DNA of 64,000 bases from JAQBQH01 sp035607415 (GCA_035607415.1 DATNAQ010000036.1:56666-120665), one strand, 5' to 3'; counted from the stretch's first letter, positions 41,633 through 51,090 are shown. Translations and numbers: made by a program. Notes: a model not told the origin generated them from the letters alone.

Positions 41633-42327
41633 GCGAGCTCGGCGGCGCGACGCAGCCCATCGAGATCGAGGACCTCGATGGTGCCGTACGACAGGCGGAT
41701 GAGCTCGCGCGCCTCGAGCTCCTTGAGCAGCTGGTTGGCCGTCTGCCGCGACGTCGACAGCATCTGCGCCAGCTGCTCCTGGCTCACCTCGACGGTGCGG
41801 CGCCCATGCTCGCGCTCGCCGTAGCCTTCGACCATGAGCGCCAGCCGCCGCGCCAGCCGCACCGCGATCGGTAGGAGCGCCATGTCCTCCATCGCGGTGA
41901 AGGCCAGGCGCAGCTTCGACGTCACGAGCAGGCCGAGCTCGCGCCACCAGCGCGGCTGCGCCTCGAGGAGGGCGTCGAGCGCGGGACGCGGCACGTGCAG
42001 CACCAGCGCCTCGCTCTCGGCGACAGCGTCGTGCGTGCGCGGCGCGCCGTCGAAGATCGAGATCTCGCCGAACCACGTCGGCGGCTCGAGCAGCGTCAAG
42101 AGCGCTTCGCGCCCGCTCTCGGAGCTGCCGCTGACGCGGAGCGCGCCGTCGAGCATCGCGTAGAGCCCGTCGGCCTCGTCCCCGCGCGAGAACAGGCGCT
42201 GGCGCGGGGCGAGCGTGCGCAAGAGCGCCCGGTCGACGAGGCTCGTCTGGAGCTCGACGGGTAGCCCCGCGAACCAGCGCCCGCTGCGCAGCAACGCCAA
42301 GGAATCCCGCGCGCTTCGGCCAGCCAC
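41629..42327 (-). CDS. Crp/Fnr-family transcriptional regulator
   Basis: 232 residues from GTG 42327. The N-terminal cNMP-binding-like beta-roll shows LFSRGDEADGLYAMLDGALRVS and FGEISIFDGAPRTHDAVA. There is a long dimerisation helix and a C-terminal HTH (VEVSQEQLAQMLSTSRQTANQLLKELEARELI). It lacks a [4Fe-4S] Cys set, so it is CRP-like rather than FNR-like. It is divergently arranged with the DUF962 gene, with about 95 bases between starts, and may regulate it. Confidence 0.9.
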   Translation of the reverse strand: MAGRSARDSLALLRSGRWFAGLPVELQTSLVDRALLRTLAPRQRLFSRGDEADGLYAMLDGALRVSGSSESGREALLTLLEPPTWFGEISIFDGAPRTHDAVAESEALVLHVPRPALDALLEAQPRWWRELGLLVTSKLRLAFTAMEDMALLPIAVRLARRLALMVEGYGEREHGRRTVEVSQEQLAQMLSTSRQTANQLLKELEARELIRLSYGTIEVLDLDGLRRAAELA

Positions 42328-42421
42328 GCTTCAGCTTCCGGCCGATCTCGCGAATGTGTCAAGCCGCCGACAGTCGTCGCCGCCCGCCCGAGCCATCCTA
42401 TCGGCGTACGCGGAGGCAACC

Positions 42422-42970
42422 ATGAAGACCTTGGAGCAGCACCTCACCCAATACGCGGCGTATCACCGCGACCGGCGCAACATCGCCACGCACTTCATCG
42501 GCATTCCGATGATCGTGCTCGCCTCGGCGGCGCTGCTCGCGCGTCCGGCGTGGCTCGTCGGCGGCGGCCTGCCGCTGTCGCCCGCGCTCGTGCTCACCGC
42601 CGGCACGATCGTGTTCTACCTCGCGCTCGATCTGCGCTACGGCGTGGCGATGGCCGCGTTCATGGGCGCCTCGTGGTGGGCGGGCGCCGAGGTGGCGGCG
42701 CGCTCGACGGCGCTGTGGCTGATCTACGGGATCGGCCTGTTCGTCGTCGGCTGGATCATCCAGTTCGTCGGCCACGCCTTCGAGGGGCGCAAGCCGGCCT
42801 TCGTCGACGACCTCGTCGGCCTGCTCATCGGCCCGCTGTTCATCGTCGCCGAGGCCAGCTTCGCGCTCGGCCTGCGCGACGGCGTTCGCGCCGCCATCGA
42901 AGCGCGCGTCGGCCCGACCGTCGTCCGCGACGCCGCCGCCCGCGCCGCGCTCCACACCGCCGCGCGCTAG
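42422..42970 (+). CDS. DUF962/Mpo1-like membrane protein
   Basis: 182 residues. The N-terminal motif YAAYHRDRRNIATHFIGIP with two His and WIIQFVGHAFEGRKPAF in the middle are the signatures of DUF962 (yeast Mpo1/YGL010w) proteins. Hydrophobic segments alternate between them. Mpo1 is an Fe(II)-dependent dioxygenase in fatty-acid alpha-oxidation, so a membrane lipid oxidation role is possible here. ATG 42422 has CGGAGG upstream. Divergent with a Crp-like regulator gene. Confidence 0.88.
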   Translation: MKTLEQHLTQYAAYHRDRRNIATHFIGIPMIVLASAALLARPAWLVGGGLPLSPALVLTAGTIVFYLALDLRYGVAMAAFMGASWWAGAEVAARSTALWLIYGIGLFVVGWIIQFVGHAFEGRKPAFVDDLVGLLIGPLFIVAEASFALGLRDGVRAAIEARVGPTVVRDAAARAALHTAAR

Positions 42971-43195
42971 TATCTCGCCGCAGTGGTTTTGACCGCTTCG
43001 TTTCGGTTCACAATCCGGCGGCGTATTCGCACATCGCGGCGAGATACTGCGCATCGATCCCAGGAGGCGTGCCGCCTCCCTCGTCGGGCAGAGCCCGCCG
43101 AGCCTCCCTCCCGCTGACGGCCGGACTGCCGGCCGACGGCGCCTTTGGCGCCTTGAAAAGCCAGATCGGCACCCGGTCAAATTCACTGCGGCGAG
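42970..43195. repeat. Nested inverted repeats in a 237-base intergenic region
   Basis: GTATCTCGCCGC (42970-42981) is a perfect inverted copy of GCGGCGAGATAC (43036-43047). A second, overlapping arm TCTCGCCGCAGTGGTTTTGA (from 42973) is matched inversely with two mismatches at 43174-43195 (CGGTCAAATTCACTGCGGCG...). The same short sequence therefore appears three times with alternating orientation. It lies between the DUF962 stop and the minus-strand lipoprotein stop. Confidence 0.5.
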
Positions 43196-43207
43196 GTGCT
43201 GGCCTCG

Positions 43208-44704
43208 CTACGGCGAGAAGCTGGCCAGCACCCTCGTCAGGCTCGCATCGGTCACCAGGTTCGGCCCCGAGTCGAAGTCGACGGTCAGCTTTGCGGCGTA
43301 GCGACTGCCGGCTTGCAGGAGCTGCGGCGGCACACGCAGGCTCGTTGCGCCGGTGCTGCCGGTCCACAGCGTTGCGATGGGGGTGGCCACCGCCGTGCCC
43401 GACGACTCGTCGATGCCGTAGAGTTGGATCGTCACGCTCGGGGCCGTGCCCGCCGCCGGGACCCACGCGAACGTCGGCGTGGGGCCGACGCCGGATTGGT
43501 AGGCCGTCGCATCCTTGCCATCGATGGTGACGCTGCCGATGCTGGGCACCTTCAAGGCCAGGCCGTTGGCGGTGGCGTTGCCAAGGCTGTCCTGCGCCAC
43601 GGCGCTCGCGTGCAACGTCAACGGCAGCGTGCCGCCGGGGCCGGCGACGCTGACGCTGCAGCTCGTGCTGGCGACGGCGAGGAGACCCCAGCTCGTCGGG
43701 TACGGATTGCCGTAGGCGACGTTGGACAGCGTGACGTCGCTGGTGCCGTCCGTCGGCGTGATGATGGCGATGTCGGGCGTGTCGGAGTACGCGCCGTGGA
43801 TGGCGAGCTCGGGCTCGGCGCTGACGGTGAGCGTGTCGCTGCAGCTGCCGAGCGTGTTGGCGGCGGCGAGCGCCGCGCGGAACTGCGAGCGCTTCCAGGT
43901 GAGGCCGAGCGACTGCGACTGCGCGACGTCGGCGAAGGTGACGCCGACCGTCGTCGTCATCGTCGCCGCTTGGGTGTACGTGCCGTTCCACGACTTGCCG
44001 GCTGCGGCCACGCCGGTGCCGCCGGCGAGGGTCGAATACACGAGCTGCGTCAGGTAGACCTGATCGGCGGCGGTCATCAGCGAAGGCAGCGTCACCTGCA
44101 GCGCGGGCAGCGACATGGTGCCGGCGAGCGGGCCGCCGACGTTGTTGTTGGCGTCGCCGATCCAGGTGCCGCCGCCGGCGCTGAACAGCTCGAGCGCGTC
44201 GTTGTCCTGCCAGCTGGCGATGGTGTCGACGTCGAAGCTGCTGATGGCGGCGGCGTTGCCGTTCGTCGCCAGGTTGGCGCGGCCGAGGACGGTGCGATCG
44301 AGCGTGAGGGCGCGCGCGTCTTCGAGGCTGTAGGCCGAGCCGACCTTCAAGTAGTAGCGGCCGCCGGGCACGTCATCGATGGTGACCGCGCCCGGCGAGG
44401 CGGAGGTCGCGGGATGGACGTTGAACGAGCCGTCCTTGGCGACGACGAAGGCGGTGACGCCGTCACCGGAGAAGTCGCGCGGCTCCGTGACGTCGTTGCC
44501 GTCGCTGACGTAGGTCACGGTGCCGCTGAGCGCGATGGTCGACGGCGCCAGGTCGACATCGCCGCCGGCCATGTCGGCGTCGCCGCCGGCCATGTCGACG
44601 TCGCCGCCGCTGAGGTCGGGCGTGCTGGGGTTCGCGGCTGACTTGCAACCGGCGACTGCAAAGATGGTGAGCGAAATGACCAACGGTCGAGCTGACGTGC
44701 GCAT
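43208..44704 (-). CDS. Lipoprotein with Asp-Met-rich linker and beta-sandwich domains
   Basis: 498 residues. A type II signal peptide ends in FAVAGC, followed by a repeated Asp/Met linker (TPDLSGGDVDMAGGDADMAG). The rest is Ser/Thr/Gly/Ala-rich beta structure with no recognised enzyme motif (TIALSGTVTYVSDGN, ...VDFDSGPNLV near the end). An outer-membrane or surface lipoprotein is the likely form. The gene lies downstream of the acyltransferase on the same strand, 112 bases away, with a stem (GGCGCGAA 44747-44754 / TTCGCGCC 44768-44775) between them. Confidence 0.75.
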   Translation of the reverse strand: MRTSARPLVISLTIFAVAGCKSAANPSTPDLSGGDVDMAGGDADMAGGDVDLAPSTIALSGTVTYVSDGNDVTEPRDFSGDGVTAFVVAKDGSFNVHPATSASPGAVTIDDVPGGRYYLKVGSAYSLEDARALTLDRTVLGRANLATNGNAAAISSFDVDTIASWQDNDALELFSAGGGTWIGDANNNVGGPLAGTMSLPALQVTLPSLMTAADQVYLTQLVYSTLAGGTGVAAAGKSWNGTYTQAATMTTTVGVTFADVAQSQSLGLTWKRSQFRAALAAANTLGSCSDTLTVSAEPELAIHGAYSDTPDIAIITPTDGTSDVTLSNVAYGNPYPTSWGLLAVASTSCSVSVAGPGGTLPLTLHASAVAQDSLGNATANGLALKVPSIGSVTIDGKDATAYQSGVGPTPTFAWVPAAGTAPSVTIQLYGIDESSGTAVATPIATLWTGSTGATSLRVPPQLLQAGSRYAAKLTVDFDSGPNLVTDASLTRVLASFSP

Positions 44705-44816
44705 TTGTCAGAGTTATCGGCGACCGCGGCGAGAAGTTGCGTGTCCGGCGCGAAAAAAGAGATGCGATTCGCGCCAGCGGAGATGAGTTTTGCGCCAACC
44801 GCCGTGGCGATCGCGC

Positions 44817-46796
44817 TCAGTCTTCGGCTTCGCGCAACAAGTCGACCAGCGCCGGCGCCACGATCGATCGCGCGATGTAGCGCGCGCCCGCCACCGTCAG
44901 GTGGTCGGTGTCGTAGACGATGAGATCCGACGAGACGTTCGGGCCCACGAACGTCAGACAGCCGGTCGCGTCGCACACGTGGTCGGTCAGCGAGATGAAG
45001 CGCGCGCCCGCCTCCGTGGCGTCGCGGCGCAGCCGTTCGTTTGCCAGGAACAGGCTCGGATCGAGCCCGATGCGGGTCCGCGGCGGAAGCGTCGAGCCGG
45101 CGCGCAAGAACTGCTTCTCCAGCACGTCGCGCAGCGCCGGCCGCCAGTCGGGAACCGGGCCGATCACGACCACGTGCTCGACGCCCGCGTGGAGGAGGGA
45201 CTGGACGGTCTCGGCAACCAACGGCGCGAAGTCCGCCTGGCCGGAGTAGGTCGTCCATTCGGCGTCGAGGATCACGAGCCAGGGATGGCGCTCGCGCGCG
45301 ACGCGAAACGCGAAGTCGTTCGCCTGCCGGCAGCTGTCGGGCAGGCCTCGTTGCGCGCCGAGCAGCGGCGGACAGCGGCTGGCGTTGAGCTGCAAGAGGT
45401 CGACGGGAGAGCTGCGCAGCACCTCGGCGAGGCCGGGATAGAGGTGCGCGGCGTGAGAGTCTCCGAGGAGCAGGATCTCCGGTCTTTGACCGTCGCCGCG
45501 ATAGCAGGGCTCGGCGAAGCCATCGAACTCCCGCGACGTGTCGACGAAGCAGCGGCCGATCTGCGTCGAGCTGTTGTCGTAGGCGGCGTACTTTTGCAGC
45601 TGATAGGCGAGCGGATGATTGCGGCTGTCACGCGAGACGAGGAGGTCGCGCTGAATCGAAAACCCGACGACCGCGAGCACGGCGAGCAGCGCCAGCGACG
45701 AGCCGACGGCAAACGCGGGACTCGCCGCCCAGTCCTTCCGGCGGAACGAGAAGAATCGCTGAATGGGCGTTTCGACGAAGCGATAGGTGAGAAACGACAG
45801 CGCCACCGCGAGCGCGACGACGGTGAGGCGGGCGGTCGCGCTCGGCTCGCCGCCCTGCCTGGCGCGAAGGATGGCGAGCAGCGGCCAATGCCAGAGGTAG
45901 AGCGGATAGCTGATCAGCCCCACGAAGACCATGACCCGATGCGACAGGACGTGCCGATTCAGCGACGCGCGCGGCCCGGCGGCGATGAGGAGGCAGGTCG
46001 CGACCGTCGGCAGCAGCGCCCACCAGCCGGGGAAGCGTGACTTGTCGTCGATGACGATGGCGGCCGCGAACAAGAGCGCCAGGCCCAACAAGGCCAACCA
46101 ATCGGCGAAGGGCTCGTCCGCTCCGTCGCCGGCGGTGGTCGGCGCGTGGCTGAGGAGCGCGAGCGCGCAGCCGGCCAGGAGCTCCCAGAAGCGGCTCTGC
46201 AGGAGGTAGAAGTCCTTGGCCGGATGGTGCGCCGCCCAGCGCACGTTCACCACGAAGGAGATGGCGATGAGCGGCAGCACGAGGAGGGCACGCTTCAGCC
46301 GCAGGCGCGACGCCAACAGGAGCAGCGCCGGCCAGAAAATGTAGAACTGCTCCTCGATGCCGAGCGACCAGAGATGGAGGAACGGCTTGAGCTCGGAGGC
46401 GGCGTCGAAGTAGCCGCTCTCGCGGAGCAACAGGATGTTCGAGGTGAAGGTCGCGCCGGCGACGAGATGGCGGCCGAGGCGATTGAAGAAGATGCCCGAG
46501 GAGACGAGGAAGGAGAGCGACGTCACCGCGATCAGCACCACGGCGAGCGCCGGGATGATGCGGCGGCAGCGACGGCCGTAGAACTCGAGGAGCGAGAACG
46601 AACGGTCCGCGAGCCCGCGGAAGATGTTGCTGCTGATCAGAAATCCGGACAGCACGAAGAAGACGTCGACGCCGATGAACCCGCCGCGGCAGCGCGACGG
46701 AAAGGCGTGGTAGGCGACCACCAGGAGGATGGCGATCGCACGAAGCCCGTCTATGTCGGCGCGACGACCGTGCGAAACGAATGCTTTTCCGGACAA
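44817..46796 (-). CDS. Acyltransferase 3 (OafA/YrhL type) with C-terminal SGNH domain
   Basis: 659 residues. The N-terminal ~380 residues are an integral-membrane acyltransferase 3 domain: DIDGLRAIAILLVVAYH (conserved H30), GGFIGVDVFFVLSGFLIS, HLWSLGIEEQFYIFWP and YLWHWPLL. The C-terminal domain is SGNH-hydrolase-like: LLLGDSHAAHL (Ser447 in GDSH) and DTDHLT (Asp629/His632). Proteins of this two-domain architecture O-acetylate cell-surface polysaccharides or peptidoglycan. It probably acts on an envelope glycan of this organism; no glycosyltransferases are adjacent to name it. Confidence 0.92.
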   Translation of the reverse strand: MSGKAFVSHGRRADIDGLRAIAILLVVAYHAFPSRCRGGFIGVDVFFVLSGFLISSNIFRGLADRSFSLLEFYGRRCRRIIPALAVVLIAVTSLSFLVSSGIFFNRLGRHLVAGATFTSNILLLRESGYFDAASELKPFLHLWSLGIEEQFYIFWPALLLLASRLRLKRALLVLPLIAISFVVNVRWAAHHPAKDFYLLQSRFWELLAGCALALLSHAPTTAGDGADEPFADWLALLGLALLFAAAIVIDDKSRFPGWWALLPTVATCLLIAAGPRASLNRHVLSHRVMVFVGLISYPLYLWHWPLLAILRARQGGEPSATARLTVVALAVALSFLTYRFVETPIQRFFSFRRKDWAASPAFAVGSSLALLAVLAVVGFSIQRDLLVSRDSRNHPLAYQLQKYAAYDNSSTQIGRCFVDTSREFDGFAEPCYRGDGQRPEILLLGDSHAAHLYPGLAEVLRSSPVDLLQLNASRCPPLLGAQRGLPDSCRQANDFAFRVARERHPWLVILDAEWTTYSGQADFAPLVAETVQSLLHAGVEHVVVIGPVPDWRPALRDVLEKQFLRAGSTLPPRTRIGLDPSLFLANERLRRDATEAGARFISLTDHVCDATGCLTFVGPNVSSDLIVYDTDHLTVAGARYIARSIVAPALVDLLREAED

Positions 46797-46914
46797 AGAG
46801 CCAACCTTTCGCGCCCCGGAGCATACACCGTTTGGCGCCGAACTTGATTGGGCGCGTTCTCCGTCGGCGCCGGGCTCGCCATGCAGCGCTCTTTGCTCGT
46901 CGGGCAGGCGGCTA

Positions 46915-46933
46915 TTGACAAAAGATTTGTCAA
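46915..46933 (+). promoter_or_regulatory. Perfect inverted repeat abutting the ArsR-type gene start
   Basis: TTGACAAA-AGA-TTTGTCAA (46915-46933) is an 8-base perfect inverted repeat. It ends directly before ATG 46934, and TTGACA also resembles a -35 element. An autoregulatory operator of the ArsR-like protein is a plausible reading. If so, the real start may be the ATG at 46958, since a ribosome could hardly use a start fused to the operator. Confidence 0.55.
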
Positions 46934-47569
46934 ATGCGATTCAGCAGTCCGGAACGCATGGCACGCCGCGCCCGCCAACGAAGCCGCCGTCACGTCCGCC
47001 ACGCCGCGGCGGCGCTGTCGCCGTTTCGCCTCGGCCTGCTCCAGGGGCTGCAGCAGCCGGAGTCGGCGAGCGGGCTGGCGCGCCGGCTCGGCTTGCCGCG
47101 CCAGCAGGTGAACTACCACCTGCGCGAGCTGGAGCGCGCCGGCTTCATCGAGATGCTCGAAGCGCGGCAGCGGCGCGGCTGCACCGAGCGCATCATGCGC
47201 CTGACCTCGCGCGTCTCGTTCCCGCGCGCCGACGAGACGGCGCCGCCCGAGCTGCGGGCCGACCAGGAAGGGCACGGCTTCGCTAGCGCCCACCTCATCG
47301 CCGCGGCCTCGGCGGTCGCGTCCGAGGTCGCCGAGCTGCGCGCGCGCGCCGACGCCGCGGGCAAGCGGCTGGTGACGACGACGCTGCAGAGCGAGATCCG
47401 CTTTCCCACGCCCGACGACTACCGCGCCTTCGTCGAGGGGCTGACGGCGGCGGTGGCGCGCCTCGTCGCCCGCCACGCCGCGCCCGACGACCCGCGCAGC
47501 CGCGCCCACCGCCTGACGATCACCTTGAACCCGACGCTGCAAGCCCGAACCGAAAGGAAAGAGCCATGA
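46934..47569 (+). CDS. ArsR-like winged-helix transcriptional regulator
   Basis: 211 residues from ATG 46934; the ATG at 46958 is a credible alternative. The N-terminal HTH has LGLLQGLQQPESASGLARRLGLPRQQVNYHLRELERAGFI, characteristic of ArsR-type proteins. A C-terminal domain with TTLQSEIRFPTPDDYRAFVEGL follows. It overlaps the SRPBCC gene by four bases (ATGA), the classic ArsR-SRPBCC (AHSA1) pair. No metal-binding Cys motif is seen, so a non-metal ligand is likely. Confidence 0.85.
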   Translation: MRFSSPERMARRARQRSRRHVRHAAAALSPFRLGLLQGLQQPESASGLARRLGLPRQQVNYHLRELERAGFIEMLEARQRRGCTERIMRLTSRVSFPRADETAPPELRADQEGHGFASAHLIAAASAVASEVAELRARADAAGKRLVTTTLQSEIRFPTPDDYRAFVEGLTAAVARLVARHAAPDDPRSRAHRLTITLNPTLQARTERKEP

Positions 47570-48357
47570 GCGACGACAAAACCAAGCGCCCGCCGCAGAC
47601 GCACGAGATCGAGATCGACGCGCCGCCCGAAGCGGTGTGGAAGGCCATCAGCAGCGGCGAAGAGCTGACGCGCTGGTACGCCGAAGAGGCGCGTGTCGAG
47701 CCGCGCGCCGGCGGCGAGAACTGGGTCTCGTGGGGCGAAGGACAAGAGGTCGGGAATCAGAACCTGAAGTGGGAGCCGGGGCGGCGCCTGACCGTCGGCA
47801 AACCGGGTCACGAGACCGCCACCGACTGGAACGCGATCGTCGTCGACTTCGAGATCGAGACGCGCGGCGGGCGCACGGTGCTCAAGCTCGTGCAATCGGG
47901 GCTGCCGGCCGGCCCCGACTGGGACAGCATGGACGAGGGCACCGACGTCGGCTGGGAGATGTTCCTCTTCGCGCTCAAGTTCTATCTCGAGCGCCACGCG
48001 GGCAAGCCGCGCCGCACCATCTTGCGCTACTGGGCGTCGTCACGGCCGGCCGGCGAGACGTTCGCGGCGCTGTGCGAGCTCGTCGGGATCGCGGCGGACG
48101 ATCGGCGCGCCGGCGCGCGCTACACGGCGACGACGGCGGGCGGCGAGAAGATCGGCGGCGAGATCCTCGCCGTCGAGCCCGGCCACCTGCTCGTCGCGTC
48201 CGTCGAGCAGCTCGGCGACGCGCTCGTGAGCCTCACGGTGCACGCGACGGCGAAGGGCGCCTACGTCAACTTCATCGTCGGCACCTTCGGTCTGCCCGAA
48301 GCGCAGTACGCCGCGGCGAAGGCGCGCTGGTCGCACCTTCTGGAGCAGGCGGGCTAA
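47566..48357 (+). CDS. SRPBCC/AHSA1-family protein, tandem domains
   Basis: 263 residues with two successive START-like domains. The first begins EIEIDAPPEAVWKAISSGEELTRWY at residue ~12, then a glycine-rich strand region. The second part from ~170 carries GEILAVEPGHLLVASVEQL. AHSA1-like proteins bind hydrophobic small ligands. The overlap with the upstream ArsR-type regulator gene indicates co-translation, and the pair is often involved in response to a lipophilic compound. No catalytic residues. Confidence 0.85.
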   Translation: MSDDKTKRPPQTHEIEIDAPPEAVWKAISSGEELTRWYAEEARVEPRAGGENWVSWGEGQEVGNQNLKWEPGRRLTVGKPGHETATDWNAIVVDFEIETRGGRTVLKLVQSGLPAGPDWDSMDEGTDVGWEMFLFALKFYLERHAGKPRRTILRYWASSRPAGETFAALCELVGIAADDRRAGARYTATTAGGEKIGGEILAVEPGHLLVASVEQLGDALVSLTVHATAKGAYVNFIVGTFGLPEAQYAAAKARWSHLLEQAG

Positions 48358-48505
48358 ACAGCGCGTGGTCGGCGCTTCGTCTCGAGAACGAAGCTAGCGT
48401 GCCGTGGCGGCAAGCCAACCGCCGCTCGACGTAGTGCTCAGGTCACCACCGCTCCTGCTGGACACCCGCCGCTTCGGTTGCAAATTGAAACCAGCGGAGG
48501 TCAAG

Positions 48506-49276
48506 ATGAGGCTCGCCAAAAAGATCGCAATCGTCACCGGCGGCTCCAGCGGCATCGGATTTGCCACCGCGCGGCTGTTCCTCGCCGAGGGGGCGCGCGT
48601 GGCGATCACCGGACGTGATCAGAAGAAGCTCGATGCGGCCGCGCGCGAGCTCGGGAGCGAGGTGCTCGCCCTGCGCGCCGACGCGGGCGATCCGCGCGCC
48701 GCGGAGGTGGTGGTTGGCAAAGTCGTCGAGCGCTTCGGCGGGCTCGACGTGCTGTTCGCCAACGCAGGGATCGCGGCGCCGACGCCGCTCGGCGAGGCCA
48801 CGGTCGAGTCCTTCGAGGAGGTCCTGCGCGTCAACGTGACCGGGGTCTTCTTCACCGTTCAGGCGGCCGCCCGCCATTTGCGCGAAGGCGGCTCGGTCAT
48901 TCTCAATGGCTCCGTCCACTCGGTCATGGGCCAGCCCGGACGAGCGGCCTACGCGGCGAGCAAAGCGGCGGCTCGTTCGCTCGCGCGCACGCTGGCGTCC
49001 GAGCTGGCGCCGCGACGGATCCGCGCCAACATCGTCGTGCCGGGAGCGACGCGTACGCCCATCTGGGATCGCTCTGCGCCGAGCGTCGAAGCGATGAAGG
49101 CGCTGGAGGCGCGCTGGTCACGCATGATCCCGCTCGGTCGGATGGTCGAGGCAGAGGAGATCGCGCAGGCCGTGCTCTTTTTGGCGTCGGACGACGCCGC
49201 GATGATCACGGGCGCCGAAATCGTCGTCGACGGCGGCGCGACGGAAGCGCCGTACGGTGCGTCGATTCTTCGCTGA
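48506..49276 (+). CDS. Short-chain dehydrogenase/reductase
   Basis: 256 residues. NAD(P) motif TGGSSGIG at 11-18, NAG at LFANAGIA, a serine in NGSVHS, and the YAASK catalytic motif. C-terminal INGAEIVVDGG-type segment (ITGAEIVVDGG) is present. Substrate is unknown. ATG 48506 has CGGAGG seven bases upstream; an in-frame ATG further up is not supported. It starts ~150 bases after the SRPBCC gene and its relation is unclear. Confidence 0.92.
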   Translation: MRLAKKIAIVTGGSSGIGFATARLFLAEGARVAITGRDQKKLDAAARELGSEVLALRADAGDPRAAEVVVGKVVERFGGLDVLFANAGIAAPTPLGEATVESFEEVLRVNVTGVFFTVQAAARHLREGGSVILNGSVHSVMGQPGRAAYAASKAAARSLARTLASELAPRRIRANIVVPGATRTPIWDRSAPSVEAMKALEARWSRMIPLGRMVEAEEIAQAVLFLASDDAAMITGAEIVVDGGATEAPYGASILR

Positions 49277-49320
49277 GCGCGCTCGGGCTCCGCGCCGCAA
49301 TTGCGATTATGCTAGCGGCG

Positions 49321-51090
49321 ATGCGATTTCGAATCGGGCCCTTCGCCGCTCTGCTGCTCGTCGTCGGTTGTCGAACCTCGCCGCCTGCCGCTGCCCCTGG
49401 TCCGCGCTTCGAGGTCTCGCTCGCGTCGGCGATCGCCCCGGCGCCACTCGACGGGCGTCTCATCCTCATCGTCAGCCGCAACGCCACGACCGAGCCCCGG
49501 CTGCAGGTCTCGGGCAACGACGAGACCGCGCAAATCTTCGGCATCGACGTTCACGGCTTCGGCGACCAACGCCGCATCACCGTCGGTGGCGACGCCGTCG
49601 GCTATCCGCTGCGCTCCCTGGCCGAGCTGCCCGCGGGCGACTACCAGGTGCAGGCGGTGCTGCACCGCTACGAGACGTTCCACCGCGCCGACGGACACAC
49701 GGTGCAGTTGCCGATGGATCGCGGCGAGGGACAGCACTGGAACCTCCAGCCGGGCAATCCGATGAGCCGGCCCACCCGCGTCCACCTCGACGGCGCCGCG
49801 GCGGCCGCTCCGATCGCGCTCGTCCTCGATCATGTGCTGCCCGCGCTGCCGCCGACGCCGGACACGCGCTGGCTCAAGCACGTGCGCATCAAGAGCGAGC
49901 TGCTGTCGCGCTTCTGGGGCCGTGACATCGAGCTCGGCGCGCTGGTGCTCGTGCCCGAAGGCTGGGACAGCCACCCGCAGGCGCACTACCCGGTCGTCAT
50001 CGAGCACTCGCACTTCGAGCGCGAGCTGGCCGGCTGGCGCGAGACGCCGCCCGATCCGAAGCTGCCGCCGGCCGATCTCGAGGCGCTCAAGCGCGACTGC
50101 CCCGACGGCCACTACAACCATTGCGCCGAGCACGGGTACGAGCGCGTGGTGCAGGAGGCGGGCTATCGCTTCTACAAACAGTGGACCGGGGCAGGATTTC
50201 CGCGCGTGCTGCTCGTCGCGATCCAACACGCGAATCCCTACTACGACGACTCCTACGCAGTGAACTCGGCCAACCTCGGCCCCTGGGGCGACGCCATCAC
50301 GCACGAGCTCATTCCCGCCATCGAGAAGCAGTTCCGCGGCCTCGGCCCGTGGGCGCGTGGCATGTACGGCGGCTCGACCGGCGGCTGGGAGACGCTCGCC
50401 GATCAGATCTTCTATCCCGACGACTACAACGGCGCGATCGCCAACTGCCCCGACCCCATCGACTTCCGCGCCTACGTCACGACCGACCTCTACCGCGACG
50501 CCAACGCCTTCTATTCCGAAGGTGCGCAGCGGCGGACGCCGCGCGTCGCCAGCCGCGACGGCTTCGGACACACGCTCTCGACGATGGCGCAGGACAACCA
50601 GCTCGAGCTCGTGCTCGGCGATCACTCGCGCTCGGGCGAGCAGTTCGACATCTGGGAGGCGGTCTTCTCGCCGCTCGGCGCCGACGGCTATCCGCGTCGC
50701 ATCTTCGACAAGTCCACCGGCGTCATCGATCACGACGTCGCCGCGTACTGGCGCGATCACTACGACCTCAGCTACATCCTCGAGCGCGATTGGGCCACCC
50801 TCGGTCCCAAGCTCAAGGGCAAGCTGCTCGGCATCAACGTCGGCAACCAGGACAGCTTCTTCCTCGACGGTGCGGTGCGCCGGGCGCAGGCGCGGCTCGG
50901 AACGCTGACGCCGCGGCCCGATGTGCGCTTCGACTACGGCGAGCGCGACGGCCATTGCTGGAGCGGGGACCACGAGCACATGAACTTCGAGTCGCGGCTG
51001 ACCTATCACTCCCGCTTCATTCCGCTGCTGGTGGCGCACTTCCTGGCGACGGCGCCCAAGAACGCCGACACCAAGAGTTGGCGCTACTGA
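49321..51090 (+). CDS. Putative lipoprotein esterase, alpha/beta-hydrolase fold
   Basis: 589 residues from ATG 49321 (an ATG at 49309 adds four). A lipoprotein-type signal peptide ends in LLVVGC. The beta-sandwich N-terminal third is followed by an alpha/beta-hydrolase-like core with ELGALVLVPEGW, YPVVIEHSH, and the nucleophile GMYGGSTGGWE with Ser352; a late DYGERDGHCW supplies the acid/His region. This resembles putative bacterial esterases of the IroE/Fes or enterochelin-type shape. The substrate is not identifiable. A RibD-like gene follows immediately. Confidence 0.7.
   Translation: MRFRIGPFAALLLVVGCRTSPPAAAPGPRFEVSLASAIAPAPLDGRLILIVSRNATTEPRLQVSGNDETAQIFGIDVHGFGDQRRITVGGDAVGYPLRSLAELPAGDYQVQAVLHRYETFHRADGHTVQLPMDRGEGQHWNLQPGNPMSRPTRVHLDGAAAAAPIALVLDHVLPALPPTPDTRWLKHVRIKSELLSRFWGRDIELGALVLVPEGWDSHPQAHYPVVIEHSHFERELAGWRETPPDPKLPPADLEALKRDCPDGHYNHCAEHGYERVVQEAGYRFYKQWTGAGFPRVLLVAIQHANPYYDDSYAVNSANLGPWGDAITHELIPAIEKQFRGLGPWARGMYGGSTGGWETLADQIFYPDDYNGAIANCPDPIDFRAYVTTDLYRDANAFYSEGAQRRTPRVASRDGFGHTLSTMAQDNQLELVLGDHSRSGEQFDIWEAVFSPLGADGYPRRIFDKSTGVIDHDVAAYWRDHYDLSYILERDWATLGPKLKGKLLGINVGNQDSFFLDGAVRRAQARLGTLTPRPDVRFDYGERDGHCWSGDHEHMNFESRLTYHSRFIPLLVAHFLATAPKNADTKSWRY

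Noticed and set aside
44747..44775. Stem GGCGCGAA/TTCGCGCC as an intrinsic terminator of the acyltransferase gene
   Set aside because: The T/A-run lies in the loop rather than after the stem; kept only as a remark.
46915..46933. TTGACA as a stand-alone -35 promoter element
   Set aside because: No convincing -10 element at the right distance; the dyad explains the sequence better.
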